From: Pseudomonadota bacterium
GTDB lineage: Bacteria; Pseudomonadota; Gammaproteobacteria; Steroidobacterales; Steroidobacteraceae
Assembly (NCBI GenBank): GCA_021815905.1
Contig: JAKAZP010000003.1
Coordinates: forward strand, 1-22,867
Reading direction: 5' to 3'
DNA: 22,867 nucleotides
A program made the position numbers and the translations under genes. This document shows positions 11,522-18,526 of this stretch, in pieces. The notes beneath the pieces are model-generated. The model saw nothing but the letters and a program-made list of their open reading frames with translations. It searched no databases and was not told the origin of the DNA. Every line of letters starts with the position of its first letter. The first letter of the stretch is position 1.

Positions 11522-11548
11522 GCGGCCCAGGGCCGCTCCCTGGGCCGC
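11522..11548. repeat. Small hairpin repeat, copy 1 (family II)
   Basis: An 11-bp perfect stem, GCGGCCCAGGG paired with CCCTGGGCCGC, encloses the loop CCGCT. The same design with the same loop occurs at 21951-21977, where one base pair differs on both arms. It lies in the bolA/yciO divergent gap, next to the annotated bolA TTG start. Confidence 0.7.
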
Positions 11549-11614
11549 GAGGTCGACAAGGCGAATGCCCCGCGCCCGCGCAGATCGCCGGGAGCGATTT
11601 GCGCCCGTCTAAAG

Positions 11615-12259
11615 ATGGCCCAGTACTTCGAGCTTCACCCCGTCACACCCCAGATGCGCCTCATCCGCCAGGCGGCGGACATCGTGCGTGCGGGCGGCGT
11701 CATTGCCTATCCGACCGATTCCTGCTATGCGTTTGGATGGCACATCGGCGACAAGAGCGCCCTGGAGCGCGTGCGGCGCATCCGCCAGGCCGATCGCCAC
11801 CACCATTTCACGCTGGTGTGCGCCGATCTCACCGAGGTCGGCCGGTTCGCGCGGCTCGAGACCTGGCAATTCCGGCTCCTCAGGGCCTGCCTGCCGGGAC
11901 CCTATACCTTCCTGCTCAGAGCCTCCCGCGAGACCCCGCGCCGGCTGCAGCACGAGAAGCGTCGGACCATCGGCGTGCGCATCCCGGACCACCCGGTGCC
12001 GCAGCTGCTGCTGCGCGAGCTGGGCGAGCCGCTCATGAGCTCCACGCTGCTGCTGCCGCAGGAGCCGCAGCCGCTCACCTCAGGCAGCGACATCCAGGCG
12101 CGCCTCGAGCACGATATAGACGCGGTGCTCGATGGGGGAGACTGCGGTGTCGTGCCGACCACGGTCGTGGATTTGTCCGTGCAGCCGCCGGTGGTCGTGA
12201 GGGAAGGACGGGGATCGCTGCACCCGATCATCGGATCCCGCCCCTCCGAGACCCGCTGA
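11615..12259 (+). CDS. yciO: YciO/Sua5/YrdC-family protein (L-threonylcarbamoyladenylate synthase-like)
   Basis: This 214-residue protein belongs to the YrdC/Sua5 fold, which binds ATP, threonine and bicarbonate in making the t6A precursor threonylcarbamoyl-AMP. It matches the YciO branch closely: it starts MAQYFELHPVTPQMRLIRQA, then GGVIAYPTDSCYAFG (residues 28-41), RIRQADRHHHFTLVC, PGPYTFLLRA, KRRTIGVRIPDHP, GEPLMSSTLLLP and PTTVVDLS. YciO generally cannot replace TsaC in vivo, so its physiological role is unsettled. I chose the ATG at 11615 because it gives the family's standard N-terminus; an upstream in-frame ATG at 11477 adds sequence with no family match and runs through the family II hairpin. 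TATGAT at 11476-11481 is a possible plus-strand -10. No strong ribosome-binding site is visible. Confidence 0.92.
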   Translation: MAQYFELHPVTPQMRLIRQAADIVRAGGVIAYPTDSCYAFGWHIGDKSALERVRRIRQADRHHHFTLVCADLTEVGRFARLETWQFRLLRACLPGPYTFLLRASRETPRRLQHEKRRTIGVRIPDHPVPQLLLRELGEPLMSSTLLLPQEPQPLTSGSDIQARLEHDIDAVLDGGDCGVVPTTVVDLSVQPPVVVREGRGSLHPIIGSRPSETR

Positions 12260-12266
12260 CGCACGC

Positions 12267-12291
12267 GCGGGAGCCCCGATCCAGCGCTTCC
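12267..12291. repeat. Fragment of the family I hairpin element (copy D)
   Basis: CGCGGGAGCCCCGATCCAGC followed by GCTTCC matches the right half of module I of copies B/C with a few mismatches. The left arm and module II are absent. The fragment lies in the 90-base yciO-trpS gap and looks like a decayed copy. Confidence 0.5.
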
Positions 12292-12317
12292 AAGTAGAGG
12301 AAGCCCCTCAAGGAAAC

Positions 12318-12323
12318 TATACT
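12318..12323 (+). promoter_or_regulatory. Possible -10 element for trpS
   Basis: TATACT is a five-of-six match to the sigma-70 -10 consensus, located 27 bases before the trpS GTG. No convincing -35 was found 16-18 bases upstream, so this rests on the -10 alone. Confidence 0.35.
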
Positions 12324-12349
12324 GACGATTTGAGGATGGCCGAGGCAAA

Positions 12350-13588
12350 GTGTCGATAGATTCCAACCTGGCGATGGGCGCCGCGGCGGGCGGGGGCCGC
12401 GTGCTCTCGGGCATGCGGCCGACGGGCCGGCTGCACCTCGGCAACTACCACGGCGCGCTGCGCAACTGGGTGCAGCTGCAGTACCGGTACGAGTGCTTCT
12501 TCTTCATCGCCGACTGGCACATGCTCACCACCGGCTATGAGGACACCGCGCGGCTGCCGGAGTTCGTGCGCGAGGTGTTGATCGACTGGCTGGCGGCCGG
12601 CCTCAACCCCGGTGTCGCGACGCTTTTCGTCCAGTCGCACGTGCCGGAGCACGCGGAGCTGCATCTGCTGCTCTCCATGATCACCCCGCTCGGCTGGCTC
12701 GAGCGGGTGCCGAGCTACAAGGATCAGCAGGAGCAGCTGAAGGAGAAGGATCTGGCCACCTACGGCTTCCTCGGCTATCCGCTGCTGCAGGCGGCCGACA
12801 TTCTCGTCTATCGCGCGGCGCATGTGCCCGTGGGCGAGGACCAGGTCGCGCACGTGGAGCTGACGCGCGAGGCCGCGAGGCGCTTCAACCACGTCTTCGG
12901 CCGGGAGCCGGACTTCGAGGAGAAGGCGGAGCGGGCCGTCAAGAGCCTGGGCGGACGCAATACCACGCTCTACCGCCAGTTGCGGCGGCGCTTTCAGGAA
13001 AGCGGGGAGCGCGAGGCGCTCGAGCGCGCCCGCGCGCTGGTGCAGAGCAACAACCGCATCACCGTGGCCGACCGCGAGCGCCTGCTCGGGTATCTCGAGG
13101 GCACGGGCGTCACGATCCTGCCCGAGCCGCAGGCGCTGCTCACGGAGACGCCGAAGGTCCCCGGGCTCGACGGGCGCAAGATGTCGAAATCCTACGGCAA
13201 CACGATCGAGATGCGCGAGGACCCGGCGTCGGTGACGAAGAAGCTGCGCGCCATGCAGACCGACCCGGCGCGGGTGCGGCGCACCGATCCGGGCGATCCC
13301 GAGAAGTGCCCGGTCTTCGAGCTGCACCGGATCTACTCCGACGACACCACCCGCAAGTGGGCGGCGGAAGGCTGCCGCTCGGCGGGCATCGGCTGTCTCG
13401 ATTGCAAGCAGCCGGTGATCGAGAAGGTCCTCGCGGAGGTGACCGAGATGCGCCGGCGCGCGCAGGAATACCTCGAGAACCCGGATCTGCTGCGCGACAT
13501 CGTCGCGGAAGGCTCGGAGAAGGCGCGCGAGGCGGCACGCGAGACCCTGGATGAGGTGCGCCGCGCGATGCACCTGCGGGCGGGGTAG
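12350..13588 (+). CDS. trpS: Tryptophan-tRNA ligase (TrpRS), long form with a four-cysteine motif
   Basis: TrpRS charges tRNA-Trp. This class I synthetase has the HIGH-equivalent P24TGRLHLGNYHG and the signature K277MSKS. Upstream of KMSKS is an extra stretch (roughly residues 195-265) compared with the ~330-residue E. coli enzyme; Pseudomonas-type TrpRS has a similar insertion. Four cysteines at 320, 342, 349 and 352 form C-x21-C-x6-C-x2-C. This is nearly the C-x22-C-x6-C-x2-C that binds a [4Fe-4S] cluster in Thermotoga maritima TrpRS, and it probably holds a cluster near the anticodon-binding region. I chose the GTG at 12350, with GAGG four bases upstream; ATG at 12374 is the alternative. 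scpA starts six bases after the stop, so trpS-scpA-scpB-rluB-like may be one operon. Confidence 0.95.
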   Translation: MSIDSNLAMGAAAGGGRVLSGMRPTGRLHLGNYHGALRNWVQLQYRYECFFFIADWHMLTTGYEDTARLPEFVREVLIDWLAAGLNPGVATLFVQSHVPEHAELHLLLSMITPLGWLERVPSYKDQQEQLKEKDLATYGFLGYPLLQAADILVYRAAHVPVGEDQVAHVELTREAARRFNHVFGREPDFEEKAERAVKSLGGRNTTLYRQLRRRFQESGEREALERARALVQSNNRITVADRERLLGYLEGTGVTILPEPQALLTETPKVPGLDGRKMSKSYGNTIEMREDPASVTKKLRAMQTDPARVRRTDPGDPEKCPVFELHRIYSDDTTRKWAAEGCRSAGIGCLDCKQPVIEKVLAEVTEMRRRAQEYLENPDLLRDIVAEGSEKAREAARETLDEVRRAMHLRAG

Positions 13589-13594
13589 TATGAA

Positions 13595-14626
13595 ATGCCG
13601 GATCCGGGCACCCCGGTCCCCATCATGACTCGCCCGGAACTGACCATCGTCGTGTCCAATCCCAGCACCGAAGCGCAGCACGGGCAGTCGCCGCCGCAGC
13701 AGGTGGAGATGCCCTTCGCCGTCGTGAATGGCGAGCCGGTGACGGAGCTGCCGCGCGATCTTTACATTCCGCCGCAGGCGCTCGAGGTGTTCCTCGAGGC
13801 TTTCGAAGGCCCGCTCGATCTGCTGCTCTATCTCATCCGGCGGCAGAACCTCGACATCCTCGACATCCCGCTCGCCGAGATCACCCGCCAGTACATGAAG
13901 TACATCGAGCTCATGCAGGACCTGCAGCTCGAGCTCGCGGGCGAATACCTGGTGATGGCGGCGACCCTGGCGGAGATCAAATCGCGCATGCTGCTGCCGC
14001 GGCCGAAGCCCGCGGCCGACGGCCTCGAGGAGGATCCGCGCGCCGAGCTCGTGCGCCGCCTGCAGGAGTACGAGCGCTTCAAGCGCGCCGCGGAGGAGAT
14101 CGACACCCTGCCGCGGCTCGAGCGCGATGTCTGGGCGACCTCGGCGGAGCTCAAGGACCGGGTCGTGAGCCGGGTGCTGCCGCAGATCGCGCTGCAGGAG
14201 ATGCTCGTCGCCTTCCAGGACGTCGTGGCGCGCGCGGAGATGTTTGCGCACCATCACATTCAGCGCGAGCGCCTTTCCGTGCGCGCGCGCATGGGCGATA
14301 TTCTCTCGAGCCTGGAGCGCGAGAGCTTCGTCGAGTTCGTGCGCCTCTTCCGTCCGGAGGAGGGGCGGATGGGCGTGACCGTGACCTTCATGGCGATCCT
14401 GGAGCTCGTGCGCGAGGGCCTGATCGACATCGTGCAGGCGGAGCCTTACGCGCCGCTGCACGTGAGGGCCGCGACCCAGGCCCGCCGGCTTCGGGTGGTC
14501 GCCGACAACGACGCGCCGACCCCGAGCGATGAGGCCGCGGCCGAGCCCGCTGCTGTCGCGGACGCTGCTGCCGAAGACGCCTCTGCCGGGATGGAATCCG
14601 GTGACGATCATGGGACCGACGAATGA
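13595..14626 (+). CDS. scpA: Segregation and condensation protein A (kleisin ScpA)
   Basis: ScpA is the kleisin that bridges the SMC heads and binds ScpB. The family core begins at F70EGPLDLLLYLIRRQNLDIL, followed by EITRQYMKYIELM and LAGEYLVMAATLAEIKSRML, the N-terminal SMC-neck-binding helices. The C-terminal winged helix lies around residues 225-300 (RARMGDILSSLERESFVEFV ... MAILELVREGLIDIVQ). The first ~55 residues and the last ~40 are variable, the latter rich in Ala, Asp and Glu. I chose the ATG at 13595; an in-frame ATG at 13625 is possible. The stop overlaps the scpB start as ATGA, so the two are translationally coupled, matching their known complex with the SMC encoded upstream. Confidence 0.96.
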   Translation: MPDPGTPVPIMTRPELTIVVSNPSTEAQHGQSPPQQVEMPFAVVNGEPVTELPRDLYIPPQALEVFLEAFEGPLDLLLYLIRRQNLDILDIPLAEITRQYMKYIELMQDLQLELAGEYLVMAATLAEIKSRMLLPRPKPAADGLEEDPRAELVRRLQEYERFKRAAEEIDTLPRLERDVWATSAELKDRVVSRVLPQIALQEMLVAFQDVVARAEMFAHHHIQRERLSVRARMGDILSSLERESFVEFVRLFRPEEGRMGVTVTFMAILELVREGLIDIVQAEPYAPLHVRAATQARRLRVVADNDAPTPSDEAAAEPAAVADAAAEDASAGMESGDDHGTDE

Positions 14627-15555
14627 ACGAGCATTACCTTCGCAACGTGATCGAGGCGGCGCTGCTGGCCGCGGGCCGGCCGGTGCAGCCGACGGAGTTG
14701 CTGCAGCTCTTCGACGAGAGCACCCGGCCGACGGCGGAGCAGCTGCGCGCGGCCATCGATGCGCTCGCCGCCGAGTACGCCGAGCGCGGCATCGAGCTCA
14801 AGGAGACCGCAGGGGGAGTTCGCATCCAGGTGCGCCGCGAGCTCGCCGGCGAGGTCTCCCGTCTCTGGCCTGAGCGCCCGGCGCGCTACTCGCGCGCGCT
14901 CCTCGAGACGCTCGCGCTCATCGCATACCGCCAGCCGATCACCCGCGGGGAGATCGAGGCCGTGCGCGGCGTCGCGGTCAATCCCAACATCATCAAGACC
15001 CTGCTCGAGCGCAACTGGGTGCGCGTCGTCGGCACGCGCGACGTGCCCGGCCGCCCGGAGCTCCTCGGCACCACCCGGGACTTTCTCGACTACTTCGGCC
15101 TGAAGAGTCTCGATGAGCTGCCGCCGCTGGCGGAGCTCAAGGCGGTGGGCGACATCAACCTGCAGCTCGACCTGCAAGGCACGGCGGGCGCCACGCCCGA
15201 GGGCGAGGCCGCGCAGGGCCAGACCGCAGACGAGTCAACCGCGGTCGGGAAGGCTGCCGAGACCGCCGGGAGCACCGACCCCGCCGGGATCGCCGAGTCC
15301 GTCGAGTCCGATGAGGCCGCCAACGCCACCGATCGCCTCGGGGCCGCGAGCGAGCCGGAAGGGGGCAGCGGCGCCGATGCTGCGAGCGCCGCGCCGGCCG
15401 AGCAGAGCGATGAGGCGCTGCTCGAGGGCTCCGGGTCGGGCGCGGTGGATGACGAGGAGGACGGCGAGGACGCTGAGGATGGAGATGAGCTGTCCGCCGA
15501 CGGCGGCGACTCCCGCGAGCTCGTCGCGGCGCCGCGCGACGGCGGCGGCGACTGA
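14623..15555 (+). CDS. scpB: Segregation and condensation protein B (ScpB) with acidic tail
   Basis: ScpB forms a dimer of tandem winged-helix domains that binds ScpA and completes the SMC condensin. Residues 1-75 give the first winged helix (RNVIEAALLAAGRPVQPTEL). Residues about 85-170 give the second, with the highly conserved RALLETLALIAYRQPITRGE, GVAVNPNIIKTLLER, GRPELLGTTRDFLDYFGL and SLDELPPL. After about residue 185 there are 125 residues of Ala/Glu/Asp/Gly-rich low complexity, ending in a strongly acidic run (VDDEEDGEDAEDGDE). The core is thus normal and the tail long; tails of varying length are known, but I cannot assign a function. It starts within the scpA stop codon and is followed five bases later by the RluB-like gene. 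Confidence 0.96.
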   Translation: MNEHYLRNVIEAALLAAGRPVQPTELLQLFDESTRPTAEQLRAAIDALAAEYAERGIELKETAGGVRIQVRRELAGEVSRLWPERPARYSRALLETLALIAYRQPITRGEIEAVRGVAVNPNIIKTLLERNWVRVVGTRDVPGRPELLGTTRDFLDYFGLKSLDELPPLAELKAVGDINLQLDLQGTAGATPEGEAAQGQTADESTAVGKAAETAGSTDPAGIAESVESDEAANATDRLGAASEPEGGSGADAASAAPAEQSDEALLEGSGSGAVDDEEDGEDAEDGDELSADGGDSRELVAAPRDGGGD

Positions 15556-15560
15556 GCGCC

Positions 15561-16508
15561 ATGCACAGACAGCGCGGCGAGCCTGAGCGGCTGCAGAAAG
15601 TTCTCGCCCGCGCCGGACTCGCGTCCCGCCGCGAGGCGGAGAATTGGATCAGGGCGGGCCGCCTCACGGTGAACGGACAGGCCGCCTCGCTCGGCGTGCG
15701 CGTCGGTCCCGAGGACGAGGTGCGCCTCGACGGCCGCCTCATCCGCCAGCGCGCGCCGCAATCCGGCGGGCGCGTGTACCTCTATCACCGCTCCCCGGGG
15801 GAGAGCCTGGACAAGGCGCCCGCCGATGCACCGGATGCGGTGCCGGTGCTCGAGCGGCTGCCGAAACGCGGCGGCCGGCGATTCATCATGGTGAGCCCCA
15901 TGCCCCGGATCGACGGCGGACTCGAGCTCCTCTGCGGTGACGGCGAGCTCGCCGCCCGCCTGCAGCGCTGCGTGCGCGGCCTTTCCAGCGAGCTGAGTGT
16001 CAGAACGCGCGGCGAGCTCGCCCCGCAGCAGATCGAGGGCGTGCTGGGCGGGGTACTCGACAGCGGCGAGAGGCTGACAGTGCTCGGCTGCGAGCCGGGG
16101 GGCGGGGAGGGCGCCAACCGCTGGTATGCCATCATCGCGCGCGGGGCGAGCGGCAAGGACGTGCGGCAGCTGTTCGAGCGGCAGGGCGCCATCGTGAGCC
16201 GGGTGCTGCGCACGCGGTTGGGATCCCTCGCGCTCGAGCGCTCGCTTGCGCGCGGTCACTTTCGCGAGCTGACGGACGAGGAGCTCCAGGGGCTGCTGTC
16301 CGGGGCGCCCGAGGGCGCCTCAGCCGGGGACTCGCGGCCCCTGCCCGAGCCGCGGGCCGACAGCGCTCACGGGGCCGCGCCGGGCAGGCGCCGGCATGGG
16401 ACCGCGGGCCGATCCCAGGAAGACTCACCCCAACCGGAAGCGTCCGGCCGCCGCCGCCCGCGCGGCGCGCCACGCGCGCCAGTTCGCCGCGGCCGCGCTC
16501 GCAACTGA
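15561..16508 (+). CDS. RluB/RsuA-family pseudouridine synthase homologue, probably catalytically inactive
   Basis: RluB makes pseudouridine 2605 in 23S rRNA and is a usual neighbour of scpB. This 315-residue protein has a good S4 RNA-binding domain (residues 9-62, ERLQKVLARAGLASRREAEN) and a full-length synthase domain, but the catalytic motif is gone. Where active members have GRLDxxTxGLLLxTxDGEL, it reads S112-P-M-P115-R-I-D-G-G-L-E-L-L-C-G-D-G-E-L with no change in spacing, so the essential Asp is Pro115. The conserved Tyr of the (E)YAV motif is Leu (SSELSVRT), and NREVRR is GKDVRQ. The C-terminal ~60 residues are an Arg-rich tail, common in RluB. The frame is intact with no stops, so it is probably a retained RNA-binding protein, not a fresh pseudogene. 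It overlaps the convergent gene by 84 bases. Confidence 0.85.
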   Translation: MHRQRGEPERLQKVLARAGLASRREAENWIRAGRLTVNGQAASLGVRVGPEDEVRLDGRLIRQRAPQSGGRVYLYHRSPGESLDKAPADAPDAVPVLERLPKRGGRRFIMVSPMPRIDGGLELLCGDGELAARLQRCVRGLSSELSVRTRGELAPQQIEGVLGGVLDSGERLTVLGCEPGGGEGANRWYAIIARGASGKDVRQLFERQGAIVSRVLRTRLGSLALERSLARGHFRELTDEELQGLLSGAPEGASAGDSRPLPEPRADSAHGAAPGRRRHGTAGRSQEDSPQPEASGRRRPRGAPRAPVRRGRARN

Positions 16509-17246
16509 CGCTGGCGGCGGATGCGGCAGCGCGCGCTCCGCGCGCGCCGATGCCTGCCAGGCGAGCGCCGTCCACACGAGGAGTCCGCGCGCGCTCTGTT
16601 GGTTTTGGGCGCAGAAGGCCGTGACCGCCGCGGCGAGCTGCCCGCGCAGCGCCTCATGCCGCGCGCGCAGCAGTGCCGTCAGCTGCGCCGGCCAGGGGGG
16701 CTCGGCGAGGGCCGTCGGCGCAACGCCGCAGCGCTCGAGCTCATCGAGCGGCACCCGCAGCCGTCCGGCTCTCGCATCGTGCGCGAGATCGCCGAGCAGC
16801 TCGATCTCGCGCAGGGCCGCGCCGAGCTCGCGCCACCCCGGGAGGGCCAGAGGCTCGAGCATGGCCGCCGCCCACCGGCGGCAGTACGCGGCAAGCTCCT
16901 CGCGCCGCTCGAAAGTGGCCCCCGCGAGATCCCAGACCGCGGCATCCACCAGTCCCGTGAGCCCCGCGAGAGCCGCGCTCGCCCGGGCGCCGGGGGCGAG
17001 CAGCTCGACCCGCGTCCGCAGCTCGCGGGTCAGCGGGTGCGCGGGATGGCCGGCCGCGCACCGATCGCACTCGGCGCGCCACCACTCGAGCCGCGTATGG
17101 GCCACGTGATGATCGATGCCCGGCCGCAGGCTCGCGGCGATCTCCCGCTCGATCCCGCAGAGCGCACCCAGCACCGGCTGTTGGGTCGGTGTCGAGTAGA
17201 GCCAGGCGAGAAAGCGGGGAGTATGGGCCTCAGGCTTCTCTGACAT
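16425..17246 (-). CDS. Degenerate squalene/phytoene synthase-family protein
   Basis: This 273-residue protein has the pattern of the trans-isoprenyl diphosphate synthase (squalene/phytoene synthase) family. ALCGIEREIAASL, HTRLEWWRAECDRCAAGHPA, LVDAAVWDLAG, REELAAYCRRWAAAM and HDARAGRLRVPLDELERCGV fall in family order. Active enzymes carry two Asp-rich motifs. The first (REvDDxxDE) here reads EREIAASLRPG with its Asp residues missing; the second survives in part as D153LAHD157. It probably does not condense prenyl diphosphates in the usual way. The closest known analogy is NDUFAF6, a non-enzymatic complex I assembly factor of this fold; that comparison is inference. The start is the ATG at 17246, 17 bases inside the end of rmuC, so it is likely co-transcribed with ubiG and rmuC. 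Its 3' end overlaps the convergent RluB-like gene. Confidence 0.75.
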   Translation of the reverse strand: MSEKPEAHTPRFLAWLYSTPTQQPVLGALCGIEREIAASLRPGIDHHVAHTRLEWWRAECDRCAAGHPAHPLTRELRTRVELLAPGARASAALAGLTGLVDAAVWDLAGATFERREELAAYCRRWAAAMLEPLALPGWRELGAALREIELLGDLAHDARAGRLRVPLDELERCGVAPTALAEPPWPAQLTALLRARHEALRGQLAAAVTAFCAQNQQSARGLLVWTALAWQASARAERALPHPPPASVASAAAANWRAWRAARAAAAGRFRLG

Positions 17247-18519
17247 CGCTCGGACCGGCGGGGGCGATCGGGCGCACCGGCTGCTCGATGGGCTCGAGCT
17301 GCGCCAGGGGCGCATCGGCGGTGACGCCGAGCTCCGGGAAGCGGCGCGCCTGCGGCAGCACCTGCCGCTCGAGCGAGCCCACGGCGGAGTTGTAGGCGTC
17401 CACGGCGGCGCCGAGCCGCCCGCCGAGGCGCTCGAGGTGCGCGGTGAACGTTCCGAGCCTGCGATAGAGCTCCTGGCCGAGCTCGCGGATGAGCGCGGCA
17501 TTCTGCGCCACCGCGGTCTGGCGCCAGCCGTAGGCGACGGTCTTCAGGAGCGCGATCAGGGTGGACGGGGTGGCGATGATGACGGCCTGCTTGAGCGCGC
17601 TCTCGAGCAGCTCCGGCCGCTCCGCGAGCGCGCCGGCGAGGAATTGATCGCCGGGCAGGAAGAGCACCGCGAATTCCGGACTGTGCTCGAACTGCGCCCA
17701 GTACGCCTTGGAGCCGAGCTGGCGCACGCGCATCTCCACCTGCTGCGCGTGCTTTCGCATCGCCTGCTGCCGCTCCTCCTCCGAGGAGGCCTCGAGCGCC
17801 TCGAGATACGCATCGAGCGGCGTCTTGACATCGATGACGAGGTCCCGTGAGTCGGGCATGTGCACGACCAGATCGGGGCGCAATGCGCCCTCCTGCCCGG
17901 GGACGTGCACCTGTTCCGTGAAGTCGCAATGCTCGGCGAGTCCGGCGAGCTCGACCAGCCGGCGCAGCGTGATCTCGCCCCAGCGGCCGCGCACTTCCGG
18001 GCGCCTGAGCGCGGTCACGAGGTTGCGCGTCTCGCGCTGCAGCTGGCTCTGCCCGCTCGCGAGCGACTCGATCTGGGTGCGCAGCGCCGCATAGGCGTCG
18101 CGCCGCTCGCGCTCGAGCGCCTGAGTCTGCTGCTCCGTGCGCTCGAGCGCCACGCGCAGCGGCTCCACGAGCTGCGCGATGGCGGTCTCGCGCTCCTTGA
18201 GGCCGCCCGTTGCGATCGCCTGGTCGCGCCCGAGCGACTCGCGCGCGAGCCGCAGGAACAGCTCGCTGTTGCTGCGCAGCGTCTCGCCCGCGAGCGTATC
18301 GAAGGAGGCGCGCAGGCGCGTCTCGGACTGCTCGAGCAGCGCGAGGCGCTCGGATTCCTGATGCGTCGCGGCCTCCAGGCGCACGCGCGCGGCCTCGAGC
18401 TCGACGCGCAGCGAGCCGATGCGCCGCAGGGCACTCAGCTGCCCGAGGAGAAAACCGAGCGCCGCGCCCAGGATGAGGGCGATGGCGAGCGAGAAGGCCG
18501 CGGCCGGTCCGAACGGCAT
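17230..18519 (-). CDS. rmuC: DNA recombination protein RmuC
   Basis: RmuC limits recombination at inverted repeats in E. coli and is a predicted nuclease; its precise activity is not well defined. The 429-residue protein has an N-terminal membrane segment (residues about 6-27, AAAFSLAIALILGAALGFLL) and a Glu/Arg/Ala-rich coiled coil (about 35-165). The conserved RmuC domain follows: RRPEVRGRWGEITLRRLVEL, DLVVHMPDSRDLVIDVKTPL with the D-x-K of a PD-(D/E)XK-like core, FEHSPEFAVLFLPGDQFL, ATPSTLIALLKTVAYGWRQ and LGGRLGAAVDAYNSAVGSLE. It starts seven bases after the ubiG stop and overlaps the next gene by 17 bases, so it sits in the middle of a three-gene minus-strand operon. Confidence 0.95.
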   Translation of the reverse strand: MPFGPAAAFSLAIALILGAALGFLLGQLSALRRIGSLRVELEAARVRLEAATHQESERLALLEQSETRLRASFDTLAGETLRSNSELFLRLARESLGRDQAIATGGLKERETAIAQLVEPLRVALERTEQQTQALERERRDAYAALRTQIESLASGQSQLQRETRNLVTALRRPEVRGRWGEITLRRLVELAGLAEHCDFTEQVHVPGQEGALRPDLVVHMPDSRDLVIDVKTPLDAYLEALEASSEEERQQAMRKHAQQVEMRVRQLGSKAYWAQFEHSPEFAVLFLPGDQFLAGALAERPELLESALKQAVIIATPSTLIALLKTVAYGWRQTAVAQNAALIRELGQELYRRLGTFTAHLERLGGRLGAAVDAYNSAVGSLERQVLPQARRFPELGVTADAPLAQLEPIEQPVRPIAPAGPSDVREA

Positions 18520-18526
18520 CCCGGGC

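Noticed and set aside
12260..12349. Tryptophan attenuator or T-box ahead of trpS
   Set aside because: There is no Trp-codon cluster, no T-box consensus and no alternative terminator pair; the gap is only 90 bases and contains a repeat fragment.
12317..14611. A 764-codon antisense frame across trpS and scpA
   Set aside because: It is a shadow of two well-identified genes, with no domain of its own.
15888..15930. A compensated frameshift explaining the missing catalytic motif in the RluB-like gene
   Set aside because: Flanking residues align in the same frame with identical spacing, and the other two frames do not give GRLD in this segment.
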